A stretch of DNA of 64,000 nt from Hemicentrotus pulcherrimus (GCA_003118195.1 BEXV01000578.1:1-64000), one strand, 5' to 3'. Counted from the first letter of the stretch, positions 13,880 through 28,316 are shown. The notes: generated by a model from the sequence alone, not told the origin. Made by a program: numbers and translations.

Positions 13880-14703
13880 AAGAATTAGAGAGAGGAGAAA
13901 TAGAGGGGGGATGTTTGTGGACTCTGGACCTTGATGTATTGAAGTCAATATTCTTGTGTTAATGAATAACCAGACCTGAAAAGCCCCACATATGCTACTG
14001 ACAGCCATACATGTATCTGCAAACTGCCTTGTTTTTATTTGATCCGAACGCAAATACGTTGGTACCTGAAGTCCAAAGACCTGTACTGGACAATCCTGCT
14101 GTACATGTACATGTTATTTACCTGAAGTCTGAAGATGTTTATGGTATACTACCGGTATTAAGTTTACACCTATTTAGCAAGTGTATCAACTGTACTGAAG
14201 TGAATCGTGCCATTTTGAAATTGATTTGTGCAACAACGACAGCAGTTAACTCTGTTACAACATATTGAGATATCCATGGATTTAGCTGCACAGTAGTAAA
14301 GTGTGTCATATGGACTAATTAATGTGGTGGATAAGCTAAACTAGTTCCTATGTGATGGATTAGAGAGGAAGGTACTAGTCCTGCGTGTGATTAGGGATTA
14401 GTACTTGGATTAAACCATGGCTCGTCTGCATCCCTTTTCCAAGAACTGGGGAGGCCTCAGTGCACAAGGTCAGTTTCAGTAGCACCAACATTTATTGATT
14501 TTATAGATTTCATTTTTTGCTTGTCACCTTTGCGGTGTACTAGTTGGTACTGTACGAATAAACATGCTGTGGCTTGTGAAGATTCCTGTCATTGCATGTT
14601 GTACAGTTTATTTGTACATGCCATACATGGATGCATGTACGTGTACGTTTTTGACAGCGAGAATCTGCCCCAGATGGTCAGAATATACATTAAATGGATG
14701 TTT

Positions 14704-14760
14704 TGAGAGAGAGAGTGAGGGATGGAGGGAGAGAGGGAGGGAGAGAGAGAGAGAGAGAGT
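14704..14760 (+). repeat. Interrupted (GA)n / GGGA microsatellite
   Basis: GA runs at both ends with GGGA and GGAT variants in the middle. Confidence 0.85.
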
Positions 14761-16256
14761 GAATGCATTTATTTTCATTCCTGGATTACTGTATGATGTC
14801 AGTGAATGTTACCACCTGCATGAAGAATTGATTGCGAATTCAAAGGAAGATGGAAAATAAATTTGAAGTTGATATAATAAAATTTATACATGCAACTCCA
14901 TGCTGCTGCTAGTGCGTTTTTCTTTCTTTGATTTGTTAGGTTGAATGTTATTTACTGTCTTTAACGGAAAAAGAAAAGATGATTTGAAAAACAATTCTGA
15001 AATTACTGAAGTAGACATCCTTCTAGTTTGTTTGTTTGGTAGGGGGGGGGGGGGGGGGNGGGGGGGAGTGGTAGGTCATTTCAAGGTTGATTTCCCATGG
15101 AGTTGGAATGAATTGAATTTGATGTTTATTATTCACCGCCATGGGTCAGTTCCCCCCTTCAAGTAGATATAAGCCGAAGTCAGTAGCTAGATTAGGTGTG
15201 TAATTAGATGTGCTTCCGTCACTCAGCTGGATCAAAGGCAAACTGTCGCTGAACCCTGAAAAGCTTCCGCAGCAATTTTATAAACAATTTCATAACCATG
15301 CTCATTTAAGTTATAAAATGATATTGAGTCATCGATTAATATTTTATGGTATGAATGTCTATTCTCTTGATGCCATATGAATACTAAAAACAAGAAAATA
15401 TAGATTGTTCAAATGGACAGATCACAAACCATAAGTGTTAATCCCTTCATTATAATATTCAAAGATATTTTTATACTGCATAAAAGCACACATTGGTATT
15501 TATATATTTTTTTAATCAAAAGATGGTGGGGAAACGATATTTATGTAGAAAAATCCATTATGTGATGTTGTTTAGAAATCAAGTAAATATATGTTGAACA
15601 TCACTGTTCATTTATACTTTCTAGAGAATAAACCTGTCATAGACAGCTGTATGATGTTGATTCAGTCAGCAGCGCAAGTTTACTGAAGGCGTTATTGATT
15701 CATGACATGAAAACATACATAATTCCTCTATTAGAGTCACTTGAAGAGTGCGATGATCTATGGCTCAATCCACCCTAGGGAGCGGATCCTCCTCATCAAT
15801 ACTGAATATTGATAGTTCCACGCCGAATCCTCCCTCGTAATAACTTCCACCGTGGCATATCCCTCGCCGCAGGACAGGTTAGATACGCAGTTACGCATTA
15901 AGATGCGTTGTGTGTCCACGTGGATGTGTTGTGTGAGGAATACATGTAGTACTACATTGTATGTGTGTACAAGGATGATGTGTATATAAATATAGGTAAA
16001 AGTCTTGTTTCTCTTTCATTTGCTTTCTGCAGTAGATGTAGAAATGTTGCATTTAAGTGTATGAATCACACCAGTTGGAAATTCCCTATTAATTATCGTC
16101 AGCTATATTTGAACAGCATTGAGCTATTTTTCATAATTGGAAGAAAGTGAATGGATGCATCACGGTTCATTTAAGATGTGATGGAATATTGTGCATATTG
16201 GATTGACTGACTGAGTCATCTGTGTATGTCAGCGTTCCTTTACTTTCTGCATCATT

Positions 16257-16257
<1 letters not shown>

Positions 16258-16289
<32 letters not shown>
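16258..16289 (+). repeat. (CT)n microsatellite
   Basis: Uninterrupted CT run of about 16 units. Confidence 0.9.
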
Positions 16290-16291
<2 letters not shown>

Positions 16292-17031
16292 CTAGCAAAG
16301 GGAGGAGATACATGTACATACTTGCATGTACATCACTTGTACATCACTTGAATTACATCACCAAAGGAGATATTTTGTTGTTTTGTTGTCTCCGACTACA
16401 GTGTATGTATTTTTACACCAGCTAATTTTGTGGGGAAAAGGTACATGTAGCTGTTTAATGACAGTGTAGATCTTGAATCGACCGACATTGTGCATAATTG
16501 AATATTTAAAGCTTGGATTTTCTTCGAATATGAAATACAATATACTGGACGAGCTAATTCTTTGTCCTAACTGTTAACCAAGCTAAATCAACATAAATGT
16601 GCATGATGGATAACTTTAATACAGCTGAGCTACAGCAGGCATCAGACTACGTGTGAATCTTTCATAATACCCTAGTAATTCCTTTAAAAAGATATTATGA
16701 AATGAGCCCATCATTCCGATGTTACGAAAAGTTTATTGTGTTGTTCGGCAAAAGTCTTTTCTGAATCAGTGAAAGTTGACCTGCCAGAATTCACAGATTG
16801 TCACCAGTATACATTGTGCATAGACATGTATATCAGCATCAATATAAGTCCACCTTGTATAATCAAGCCTGTTACTCAAATCATGATTAAATGTCCCTTG
16901 ACGTTGTCCAAATAGAAAACTTTTGAAGAGTACGTAGCTGTAGAAAGTTGAAGTGAACCGTGAAATCAAGTGGAACCTGTAATGATAAGTGAGGTCTTTG
17001 GCTCCCTGTAGGGACTCCTGACTCACTCTCC

Positions 17032-17338
17032 ATGACATTCCTGACTCCTTGCAAAGCGTGTCAATTCTCGTTTCCTGGAACCCACCTCAATCGCACCATG
17101 CTCCTTGTTCTCAAGTCGATGAAAGTCTTTGGGAGACCTCTGCTGCTCTCGTTGGGCAGTCGCAAGAGGAAGGCATCTCACGTCAGTGCGGGGGAGGGAG
17201 GATTCCACCTGGCACAGGTGCTACGTAAGGATGACATCATCAAGATGTGTAGTGAAGCTAGAGAAAGACTTGTTGAAAGGAATTTAATAAACTCGGCATA
17301 CATGCTTGACAGCTGTCCAGACTTGCCCTCTCCCTCTG
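17032..17338 (+). CDS. Candidate upstream coding exon (alternative N-terminus) of the PLEKHG-like RhoGEF gene
   Basis: This open stretch ends at a strong donor (gtgagt at 17339) and would encode about 102 residues. The frame has no stop from 16993 onward. The exon ends in phase 1, and its leftover G plus the AC at 37126-37127 gives an Asp codon directly before the Met at 37128, so splicing to the confirmed exon keeps frame. The peptide has a hydrophobic patch, a basic SRKRK cluster near residue 50, and a charged, probably helical segment (RKDDIIKMCSEARERLVERN). I recognise no domain. The first ATG has a weak Kozak context (T at -3); the next Met is 22 codons on. A possible acceptor at 17010-17011 would instead make 17012-17338 a symmetric phase 1-1 internal exon of 327 bases. 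Support is composition, donor and phase only; a chance open frame remains possible. Confidence 0.42.
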
Positions 17339-17615
17339 GTGAGTCTCTTCAAAGGTCTTCAGAAAATCTTGCACTTTTATTACAAATATTATATTCATCT
17401 GATGGAATGATAACTCCATAGAGTGTCACAAACAAGTTGAAATCCTTGGCATATTGGGAGAAGAGTTCCTTGTTTCTGAAGTGGGTGTGCAGTCAACTGT
17501 CTTCTGAATTAAAATATTGCACTAGATAAATGGCACACATGTAACCATTCCTGACACCCTACCTTACGTAATAGTTTTATTCCTAATCAAATTGTCTGTT
17601 CAGCGCCACTCTGAC

Positions 17616-17999
17616 TTAAAGAGAAGGTTGAGTTCTGGGAAGAGGTGAAAAATAATTCGTGAACTTTATCATTCGTTATTATGCAAGTGTGGAAGAACAT
17701 CAGATAAGACATGTTCCCTGAAAATCATGGCTCTTCAAATGCCTTCTTATTCTAAATATGTCATGTTTATCGTAAAACTCGGGGGGGGGGATTTTTTCGC
17801 CACGTGTTCGTGTAGTCCCATATACATCTTTCTGTGTACAGTGTTTGTAACTTTACCAAATTTCTTATCATTTTGATGATTCCAGAACCTTGCAATACAC
17901 ACAAATTCTTATATGCTAGATGGTCAACCTTTTCTGGTCGATTCCACACCGTTTCTTTCACAATGCAATCGCATGACCACTACTCAACTTCATCTTTAA
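17616..17999 (+). mobile_element. TTAA-ended foldback MITE, copy 1 (384 bp)
   Basis: It starts TTAAAGAGAAGGTTGAGTTC at 17616 and ends with the near-complement ...ACTCAACTTCATCTTTAA at 17999, giving imperfect inverted termini of about 23 bp. The TTAA at each outer edge fits a TTAA target site, as used by piggyBac-type transposases, though the family is not proven. The interior is shared almost base for base, inverted, with 39976-40365. A run of nine or more G occurs at about 17780-17790. No complete coding frame is present. It lies about 280 bases downstream of the 17.0-kb candidate exon. Confidence 0.85.
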
Positions 18000-19370
18000 T
18001 GCCTTTTTGGTTTCATACAGATGAATTGCTGTCTAATTGTTTTGTTTTTGTTTTTACTTTTACTGTGGAACATTTTCTTTTTTTGGAGAATGAATATTTG
18101 TTATGATACAAGAATATTCACATATGTGGCAAAAGAGCATAATCCTGTACTGAAGCAAAATAACTGATTAATTTGTTTTGTTTAAAGAGCATAAATAGCC
18201 AATTTCTATTTAAAATGATATATATATTTCAAGAGTGTACAGAAATAACCCAATTGGTACCAGTTACATGTACATGTAAGCTGGTTATCCCAAGATTTCT
18301 AATAGAGATGACTGAGAGAGCTTGAACATCCCTCTGAAATGTCCTGATTACCGTAAATTAGGATAGGCATGGCTCAAGCAAGGAGTTTTGATAGAGTAAT
18401 ACTAAATGCATTATGCTGACTGAATTTAGGTCAGATTCTCAGAGAGATAAAAACTAAAGCTTTGCATCATAATAAAGGAGACTTTGGAAGAAAACAGACA
18501 GACAGTCTGATGTGTGTATTACAGGCAGAGGCCCCTTGAGATAGATTTGGCTCATATGTAATCCGCCCCCTCCCCGCACTATCTCAGGCAGGTCGGATGA
18601 CATGCGCCCTCGCTAGCTCTGAGCCGAGCGCCAACCTTGGCCTAGAGTAAGATAGCCTAATACTCTGATGAAATGTTGTTACCTTTCTCTCTTCCTTAGA
18701 CCTTGTTTACCCATCAGTGCAGCTATTTTGAGTCTGTTTCATCTTTCCTTATACCTGTACATGCTTGATGGATCCTTGTTTACTAGTTGCAATACTAATT
18801 GCTTCATTATCTCACAATAATGTGCAGTTGATTTCATTGCATTCCTTCTCTAAATCTTCTTGATCCTGTATAGTCTCATCATATACAGTATATCCCACTG
18901 TACTGCCTTCACTTATCTCTCATTAGTTTGCATGGATCTGTGCAGTATGTGGTGAAGAAGTAAACTGTATTTGTACAGGTTACTTTTATTTATAGAATTT
19001 GTTTTTGCAGTAATACATGTACATGTAGGTAGCACATTTTCTGCTAACTTAATGGAGCATCTTTTAGAGTTTCCAGTGCAAATAGCTCTTAGCCGCTGTC
19101 CCTCTTTTCTTTACCTTGATTGTGTAATTACAGTCACATTTATCCCTGGAAGAAAGAAGTTTTGTGTTCATACATGTATGTGCATGATGTCTACAATGCT
19201 GTGCCACGATGTTTATACCCATGTCTATCATGTGACAAGTACATCTGCCACAAGGGTTCAAGGTTGGTCTTTTAATGTTGAAAGCAATTTCTCTTTCTAT
19301 CAAACAGTTGAACTTGTTCTACTTTTTTTCAGTCCACTCTTTTGAAGAGCACATATGCTTAGATCCTTCT

Positions 19371-19389
19371 CCTCTCTCTCTCTCTCTCT
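19371..19389 (+). repeat. (CT)n microsatellite, short
   Basis: CT run followed by a T homopolymer. Confidence 0.75.
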
Positions 19390-21630
19390 AGTTTTTTTTT
19401 TTACTTCTCTTTGTGTGTCAACTCACTTTCTATCTTCCCACACTCTTTCACATCAGGCTGATTAGGATGATAGATAATTCATAATTTTTTTTCTGTTCAA
19501 TTTTTTGGCCTGTCTTTATGGTTAGATGTATTTCTAAAAACTGAAAACCACATGTATGGCTCTCCTCCAAATGATGTATCACCCGGTATGTTTACCCAGT
19601 TGTTATCTACATGCCCTTGACTTTTAGAATATGGCTCATAAATTCAAAACCTGCTCAAGTCAAGGAATATTGCTGAAGAATCAAACATGTTTGGATGCCA
19701 GTTAAAATAACCTAGTTACAACTTGTGATAAGACAGCAGTTCTAATAATAGCCATTGCAGATTATAATTATATTGAATATAACTGTGCGACAAAAATAAG
19801 TTATCAATAGTACTTTTTAAAATCTTATATGGGTCTATATTTTGTCTCTCCTCTGTACAAAAAACTCAACTTCACGAGTTTTTATTAAAAAACTCATGCT
19901 GAACTGGGTCAGATCACCGTAGTGCTGTTATTACAGCAACTCACAAAAGTGAGTGAGTTCACCCTACATGTACACATATTTTGAAAGTCAATTGAATTTT
20001 TTAAATAGCTGCACTAGAAATAAAAGCCCAATACCTTGTACATTTAGGAGAGAATTGCTATTCTATGGACTGCATGATTTGCTGTTTTGGAATTATTGTC
20101 ATTTCGCAGAGGAACGCTCTTGTACTTATTTTCTATAAGTTATGTACTGAGAATGATCTTCTAATTCAAGTTCAAACGCTTTGTGATCGTGGGTTGTTGT
20201 AGAGTGCTCATGACTGTCAGACCATGGACCTACTGTCAGACATATCCGTACAAAGAATATCCAGAGGATTGGATAGTCATGACACAGTGAACCTAGTCAT
20301 TATGTAATAGATTTAGGTGAGACGTGATTTACATTCTCACATCCTGAGTAAGACCCAAGGGATTCATTTTATCTGACAACTTGGACTCAATTAAACATAC
20401 TCTTGATGAGTCTGATCACTTGTTTGTTTGTTTTAAGGAGGAAATGATTGGACTAAACAATTTCCTTGTGACAATTAAGTTGTCAAATTAGGAAGATGAG
20501 GAGACAATCAATATGTCCTCCCTCGATAAAAAGTTCACCTACATGTAGTCACTTTGGGCTATATCCTTGTACGTGTAATTTTACATATGTGTCAAGATGG
20601 GCGATGTACATGTCGGTATGTTTGAAAAATTGTCCAAATAAACTACAAAAAAGAGTCTCCTCTTTGAGAATTGGTTGTATACAGGTATCTTTTGCATGTA
20701 GCCTTTTACATCAAACAAAAAAAATTGTGCAATTATAATACTATTACTGTCAGTATAATATGTTAATATTTGATGTACTTTTCCTGGAAATTGAATAAAT
20801 AGATAAATTATAACTTTAAATATAACACAAAGTTGAGTGTACTTTTGAGTTGAACGATATTTGTTTGATACATGTACATCACAGTCATCAACATTTTATG
20901 TACATGTAGGTTTGCTACTTGAAGCATCAAATAACAAGGAGAGATTAAAAACAATAACAAGATAGGGAAGTGAAATACTTGAAATGTAAGCTCACACCTG
21001 GTGAGATACATCCTTTCTGGTGAGCAGAAACAATTTGGAAGGATTATGTAAATATCAGTATGCACGCAAAGTTATTATGTTATATTAAAGAAAACACCAC
21101 GTAATAAGAGGCCTATGCTTGAAGCAAGAAAAAAGAGAAACAATTATTTATATGTTATGAAGAAATAAACGGTTTGTTATGGCTTTCAGTCAAAGACAAC
21201 TTCTCAACAACTTGTAAAGTTATATTTTTCTGGAGTTAGAGAGTATGATGATGTTGGTTAATTTTACCTGTACAGGAAATTTTGTTCAACAAGAGATCAA
21301 CGTTCAAGTCATCCATTGCATTATTCATATGTACATGTACATGTACCGGTACATGCTTTCTTGTTATAAACACACATCAGTCACACCGCTATCGTGACCA
21401 ACTCCGAAAGCGAAAACTTCTTTGCAATTCAGTGTAATTTTGTATTCATTCTGTTACGGTCTGGCATTAGTCCTATCAACAGGACTTGGTTATCATCAGT
21501 GTGTATAGGGAATGTGAAGTATGCATACATGTAGTGCATACTGAAGATACTAAGATAATTTCATGTAAAAAAACATAGGAATGTTAAATTATCAGCCATT
21601 GATCATATCTTAATGGAATTCATCAAGTTC

Positions 21631-21748
21631 ATTGATGTTTGCAGAGATAAGTCGATCATCAGATATATTTCATGTCACATAAATGACATAATATTGATGT
21701 TTGCAAGATAGGATGATGATCAGATATATTTTTTATTACATAATATTG
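21631..21748 (+). repeat. Diverged tandem repeat, about 60-bp unit
   Basis: Both units begin ATTGATGTTTGCA and share GATCAGATATATTT and ACATAATATT blocks. Unit 1 is about 21631-21692 and unit 2 about 21693-21748, with indels between them. Old local duplication in non-coding DNA. Confidence 0.65.
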
Positions 21749-22538
21749 TGGTTTACTATTTACATCTTGAAGTATTATTTACTATTTAGAAATACCTTCC
21801 TTATTATGCTGATTGCCTAATCAAAATGTTTGTTTCTTAAAATAGAATGATTAGAAATACACCTTCGGTCTTGGTTAAACACTGTCTCCGTCTCAGTCAG
21901 ACGGGAATCGGGAGGATGTGATTGAGTTCCTGTATTGCCCTGGCCTACGCTCTAAACAAACTTTTGTTTTCATTCAAAATGACTCTCATTCCTCTCGTCT
22001 TCCTCAGACAGATAAATGTACTGGTAGACATAGCGGTATCATTACTCATAGCAAAGGATTTCTTCTGGTATGACTGGCAGTGTGAGGCAATACTGAGATC
22101 AAAATCTGAACTAGGATTTGTTTTTCTGATCTGCACAGATAAAAGTTAATTACAAGGGATACATCACTGTCAGAGACAAGACTATCATATACCTTCTTCA
22201 TTTAGTGTGTTTGCAAGAAATAGGACCTGTGATGAGGTATACGCCAAAAAGTAAGTATCAGCTTGTATGTTATTGATTGTACACTAAATTAATGAATTGC
22301 AAGTATTGAAGCCTTCGTAATGGACAAATATGCATCATATTTCTAGTATATAATGGCATTTCAAAACTGCACACATTTCTTGTTTAAACAAAAGAAACTA
22401 AGTAAGTTTTGAAACAGAAAGTGAAATATATTATGTGTAATGATACATTATAATGATGGTTATTACATCTTATTGAATTGATGTCAGACTGTATTTGACA
22501 TGTAGTGCTTGTTTTATAGCTTCATCCTAATTAATACC

Positions 22539-22557
22539 ATGGAGTTACTAACTCCAT
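22539..22557. repeat. Perfect 19-base palindrome
   Basis: ATGGAGTTA-C-TAACTCCAT, nine-base arms about one central base. Its function is unknown; a dimeric protein-binding site is possible but unsupported. Confidence 0.6.
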
Positions 22558-23451
22558 GTTAATACTGAGAAAGAATTGCAAGGGTAGGCTGTCCAAATTT
22601 GGTATCCCATTTTGCCTGGTTCAGTCTTTTCAACTTCCAGTACGGTACTAATATGTTTTTGTGTTTCATCCTATTCTTCTAACACCCACTGTGCATAATC
22701 ATCAAGGAAATAGTTATTGATAATTTTTATGTTTCGTAACTAATACCCTACCAGTATATTCTTCAAAGAAAAATAATTAAAAAGGAAATAACAATCACTT
22801 GCTCTCTTGGGCCTCTTTATAGGCAACATATGTCTTTCTATGGTTGCACAATGAAGCATAACATCAGAGTCTCCATATTTTCTAGAAGACTGATTTTCAA
22901 TCACTGTGTACCTCAGACTTGGTACCAAGCAAGTTCAGGAAGAGTTCATTCTTTTGATATTAGTCTCGATTGGATAGGCCTACAAAAACTTGTGCAGCCG
23001 CAGGTAATGTAGAGACTACATGTATTTCTTATCTCACAGAATTGCAGCAAATTGATGATTTCCTAGAGCAGATTTTATTTATTAATTTATTCATATATTC
23101 ATTTTTGCTAACAGGCATGGATCTGTAAGTTATGAATTTACATTACAAATATTCTTTATTCCAGGAATGTGCCATTAAATTTGTTAAAGAGGTAGAACTG
23201 TACATGCAGATGGAGTTGAAGATTTTCATGACACATCCTTCATAATACTAGTACATGTAGTAGTCAACAAGGAAGCTTGAGGTAGAAAAACTATACTCTC
23301 TCTTTTGAAGTGTATTTTCCTCTCCTTATGACATGCAGAAGATATTTCCTAAGACTCAATGCCCTACCATACTTTCAGCAGTGCCAAGGGGCGGGGCACA
23401 GGTGGCCCTCATTCTTACCTCTTCTAAAAAATATTCAACTAGAGAAGTAAC

Positions 23452-23516
23452 NNNNNNNNNNNNNNNNNNNNNNNNNNNNNNNNNNNNNNNNNNNNNNNNN
23501 NNNNNNNNNNNNNNNN
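23452..23516. other. Assembly gap (65 N) followed by a G homopolymer
   Basis: Unknown sequence running straight into 23 consecutive G (23517-23539). Confidence 0.99.
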
Positions 23517-24261
23517 GGGGGGGGGGGGGGGGGGGGGGGAGAAACACACTTAATACTGACAATGTACACTTGCATGGTGGGATCTTGGATAGTTAATAAT
23601 GTCAAAGGAGTATATATTTTTATGGAAATTCCTGTCTTCTGTCATGAAGGTATGACCCCACCTTGACCTTGCCACCATTGTTCGTGTAATCCTCGACAGA
23701 CAGTGGCATGTGTGATTATTATCCTTTACTGACTCAGAAAATATATTTTTACTCCTGTGTAGTAGCAGAGAACAGTGCAATGACAGTCGCATCATTTGGA
23801 TGTAGCCTTCACAAAATTCCATGTGACAGAACGGAAGATGAGTAATTGTTTATATATTATGTGACCCTCTTTCCTGACATTGTGACAAAATGTTTCCTTA
23901 TCAAGATCACAGTTTGTCCATAGTTCTGGATTCTTTGATGTTTATAATGACTTTAGGTCTGTTACAATTTGATATGATAATCTCAGATTAAAATGAATGT
24001 GTAAAGTTTGCTAGAATAGCTTGAATCTTGTATTATACTGGTCAAAGAAGCATTCAATCCGACTTGTCCCACTTGTTTTACTCCACCAGGAGTGTTGAGC
24101 CATATCATTTCAGATTATTTTCAGATTAATCAAAAAACAAATATAAAGTTAGATTACATAGAGGCCATGCTTGACAAGATTGATGGTATTATAAAATTAT
24201 CAGCAGATTTCAAAGTTACATCCTATAAGTTTCAAACAGGGCAGTGAAGTATTATTAAACT

Positions 24262-24622
24262 ATCAAAGGTAAAGACCAGTTTTGGAAACGCCCCCCTCTC
24301 AAAAAATGAAATGGAAGCTCTTATTACCAATCATACAAATTGATATATTTGGTAAATTATTATATCTATTTGGACCTGATAGATACAGTATAAAGCATAT
24401 GTCATGCACATGTCGCATAGTCCCATATAATGTACATCTTTCTGTGTACAGTGTTTGTAACTTTACGAAGACTGGGCCAAATTTCTTATCATTTTGATGA
24501 TTCCAGAACCTTGCAGTACACACCAATACTTATATGCTATAGATGATCAACCTTTTCTGATCAATTCCACAACATTTCTTTCATAATGCAATCGCATGAC
24601 CATAACCGGTCTTTATCTTTAA
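24262..24622 (+). mobile_element. TTAA-type foldback MITE, divergent copy 2 (about 361 bp)
   Basis: The right two thirds (about 24405-24622) follow copy 1 closely, including the blocks around TTTCTGTGTACAGTGTTTG and TCATTTTGATGATTCCAGAA, and end ATCTTTAA. The left end (CAAAGGTAAAGACCAG) is complementary to this copy's own right end (CCGGTCTTTATCTTTAA), so it is a subfamily with different termini rather than a simple truncation. The left TTAA has decayed. Confidence 0.7.
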
Positions 24623-24886
24623 AAATCAACAAGTAAAACAACCGTATCATTCTGTATTTGTTACATTATTACACTGACATTTGTAACATCCAAAGTTCTA
24701 TTCTAAGAACACTTTTCTGGAAATTGAGACAAGTGTAATCATTTGTGAGAAATATGAGTAATTGTTGAAGCCATTCATTTTCACTTTTGAATAAGAGTTT
24801 CGTCTTCGATATCAAGAATTATATCAAATTCCTTAGGGTTTAAACTTGAGACTTGAGGGAGGTCAGACTGATTTAATCACATTGAC

Positions 24887-25253
24887 TTAAAGGATTATAT
24901 CAGTGGGTGTAGTAAAGTGTGTGATGTCTTTATGCTGCGTTTCCAACAACTCTATGAGCTTCAAAGATCTGTCCGCAGCGAAGGGGACCATATTTGAAGG
25001 GGATTCAGTCATGTCAGTGTTGTTTTGTTGTGCCGATCCAACATGGATGTGATTTTCGGCATTCTTGCGCGGACACCCGATATCGTCTCGGGATCGCATC
25101 CCAAATTGGTGGTGACATGGATGAGGTCTTTGAGCTGTTGACAGGAGAGTGAAACAGAGATTTCCAGAGTTTCTGTGTTAGAAACATGAGGTGAGTCTGG
25201 CTAGATGCACTCTGTGGTTGGTCGAAATCATTCCAGTCTCCCGCTATGAACAT
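24887..25253 (-). pseudogene. Possible degraded coding remnant, two overlapping antisense frames
   Basis: Two overlapping antisense frames (25014-25253 and 24887-25099) have mixed, protein-like composition and locally higher GC and CpG than their surroundings. The shift between frames around 25050-25100 is what an old frameshifted coding relic would show. The phrase MFIAGDWNDFD faintly recalls the AGDxN motif of LINE endonucleases, but the context does not extend the match. It may equally be conserved non-coding DNA. Confidence 0.15.
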
Positions 25254-28200
25254 GTTTCATGTCCCATTTCTCTGGCGGTACCCAACAAATGACCTGTTGA
25301 CTACATCAGTCAGATGTACCTCTGCAGTTGGTAGAAATGGTGGAGCCAAAAAAACAACCCTTTTGTTATTTCCCTGGTGAAGTGTAAGAGTTCAGCTTTC
25401 AAAGTGAGAGCAGATGTTGTTATAATATTATTATTAAAGACATATTTGTGCCTTGAAAATAATAGCAAACATGTGTCTGAACATTGAGTTTAAAGAGTTT
25501 GATTTCTGCGATTCAGTGACTTGTAGATCAGACTGTACTGGCTATGAAATATGGTTCACCTGAACATCATATTTAGACTTACAATGAGTAGGGTAATACA
25601 AATTCCAATTCCTTCATATTTGGGGGTCACAAGACCTCACTCCCCGGGAAGGAATTCAATTTCATAAATTTAAAGAGGTTTCTAATCCTAATTCTATGCG
25701 ATAAATTTTGTGCTGAAATATGCAATGAAAAGCCATTCTTATTCAATACAACAGCAACCTGAGTACAATGGTATTTCCTTCAGCTTGTGAATGATCACGT
25801 AAATGCGATGTCAAATCATGTCTCTTCCATGATTTAGTGGCTTGTTGTTTGTTCAGAGTGAAATATTTCCACCTCTTCTTCTGGCACCGCTTGTTTGCTT
25901 GCTTGCATAGACAGGGGGTCAAAGGTGAACCAGAGACATCATGATATACATTTACACTTATACAACTGTAATCTCTAACTGCATGCTTATTTCATTTTAA
26001 ATGAAGTCACTGTGTAATAAAAACAAGGAACGCTCTCAACACGTTTTGCGAATATCTTCTTCTACTTCTAATAATTATCTTCAAAGGGCTATGCAGCATT
26101 TCAATGTTGTGATTTGTTTAATTTAATGTGATCTAATTAATTGTACATATTGCGGTTGCAATGACAAAAAAAAGCTTATAATTTTGCAGTTTATTGTGAA
26201 GAAGAAAACAAGTTGTATTGCTTTTCAACAATGACCACAACCAAAAGAAATACATGTGGTTTAAATCAGGCTTTGTTTTTCTGTATGCTCTTGACTATTG
26301 CAGTGGATTTCAAGTATATAAATGACATTAAAAAATTGTCAAATATCCAATAGGTGAACAGGATTACCGTGTATTTCACTATTATTGTTACAGTTACCAC
26401 AACTGACTGTTCATCGACCTTCATTTTTGTTTAAAGCTTTAAATGACCACATGATTCTAGAGTAAAGTTATGATTACATGCTTGGCTTTTCCGTGTTACC
26501 AGGATTTAATGGTCATGGCATTTACAAGGTTTCTTTTAGAATAAACAGAAACAACAGGAAAGCGATGTGTTTCCCTTTAGTAACATAATTAGTATGATAG
26601 CCTCTGTTGCCAACACTGGATATAGCCTTTCTTTCAACATGATTGTCAATGTTGCCAATACATGGCCCCAATTTTGATCTTATTTCTAAAACATATCACA
26701 TGAATCCACAATATTTGATTATATACTTCCCTTTTGGAAGTAAGATCAGTATATTTTGGGCATGTGGTGTAGAAATGATTGATATCTTGTGCCTTGGATC
26801 TTCCTGGGATACCATGCACATTACAAATACATGAGGTATTACCTTACATTTGGGTGACAGCCACATTAATCTGGATTTATTGGACTTCTACATGTGAAGG
26901 AGCATAGGAATGGTATGGTAAATTTCAACATATTAACCAATTACAGGCCCAATGCCCTTGTATGGCAGCCCTGATAATAATTGCCCCTCCCCACTCTCCT
27001 TTCCCAGACCATGTGTAGTCTAGCAAAGAATACTGTGATTGCAAATATATTCTGTCATTATGTAGAGTTTGACTTCAGAGCAAGACGGTATCGTCTGGTT
27101 ACTTATTATTGTAACTTGAAAGGTAACCAACTCATTAGTCATAGATAGGCGTGCAATATATTGTGGATTGTCTTTTTAAAAATTAATTCCACCTTCAACT
27201 GAGACTACAAGATTGAATTAGGAATGGTATGTTTGACACCTAGGTCCTACTTTGTTGTTGATATTTCCGGTTTTGGTTATGTGGAAGAGATATTAAGATT
27301 ACCCGTATGTTTTATTTTCATTAAATTTAAATATTTGCAAGCTTCTAAAATGTTATTGCTGTACATGTACATGTACGTATCTTGAAACTGAAATTCATTT
27401 TTATCAAAAGAATTGGCAATATATATATACATAAATAAAGTTAAAAAGCCTCCATGTAGCAGCATGGACCTAATAGAGTGTTGGTGAAGAACAACAACAA
27501 ATCTTGAATACTTTTCTGAAGCCGATTCTGTTGTGAAGAACCTTGAAGGGGAAAATAAAGATTAAAGAGACTGCTATGTAATGACAGTCCAGGCCAGACT
27601 CTAAACATAGCCTGAGGATTGAAAAGGGCAGCTCTATAGGGAACATTCGGAAGTCACTGACAGTCAAGAGGCTGAAGAGCCTAGACCAGCCCTACATCCA
27701 TCCAGATTGATGGCATAGCACAAGACCATCTCTTGTATCCAGATACAGAGACCTATTATGTTATCTTGTGGTTTCTCTTCCTCCCAAACATTCACCTCCC
27801 AACCTAACTTCACCTCACACACACATGCACCATGGAGATAAAATCTCCATGCATGCACACACCACCGTGTGGTTTATCTGTCTAAAACTTGAGGGGGGTG
27901 TAGATCAACTCCCTATGACATCACTCCTGAAGCTTGAAACAGAATCATTTGGTATGTGTGCAGTGTCTGCCTTGCACGCGTTGAAAGGTACACATCATGG
28001 ACTGCAGATCTCTTTAGGATGTCACTGGAGCTGGATCATGTATATGTTGAGATAAATGGAGCATGCATGTGAGAGAAGCAAAGCTGGATTTACATTTGGG
28101 AGAACCATGGTTGCGTGACAATGTGGAAGTTTATGTCCCATGGTATTGTAGTTTCAGGATGCTGACATTCAGTGAGGAGTCTTGCTTCAGCTGTGCACAG

Positions 28201-28316
28201 TCAATTTCCATTGAATTATCGCTCCATGCAGTCAAAATGGAGCGCTAGAGAGATGAGCAACTGTCATGTGGCAGAACGATTCTTGGATGTATTTCGTGAA
28301 GTTTTCATGAGAGAAA

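Larger units (their letters stand above)
8410..16992 (+). other. Non-coding DNA, no sense-strand gene seen
   Basis: AT-rich sequence with microsatellites, one gap, a G homopolymer with a single N (15042-15066, N at 15059), and the unassigned antisense frame at 10.7-11.1 kb. Two islands with more even composition (about 13080-13260 and 15745-15880) stand out as possible conserved regulatory sequence, judged only by eye. Confidence 0.55.
18000..24261 (+). other. Non-coding DNA, no gene seen
   Basis: Dense in TACATGTA-type octamers (18265, 19013, 20535, 20870, 21330, 21525 and others). It contains a diverged tandem repeat, a palindrome and one gap. If the 17.0-kb candidate exon is real, this is intron. 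Confidence 0.55.
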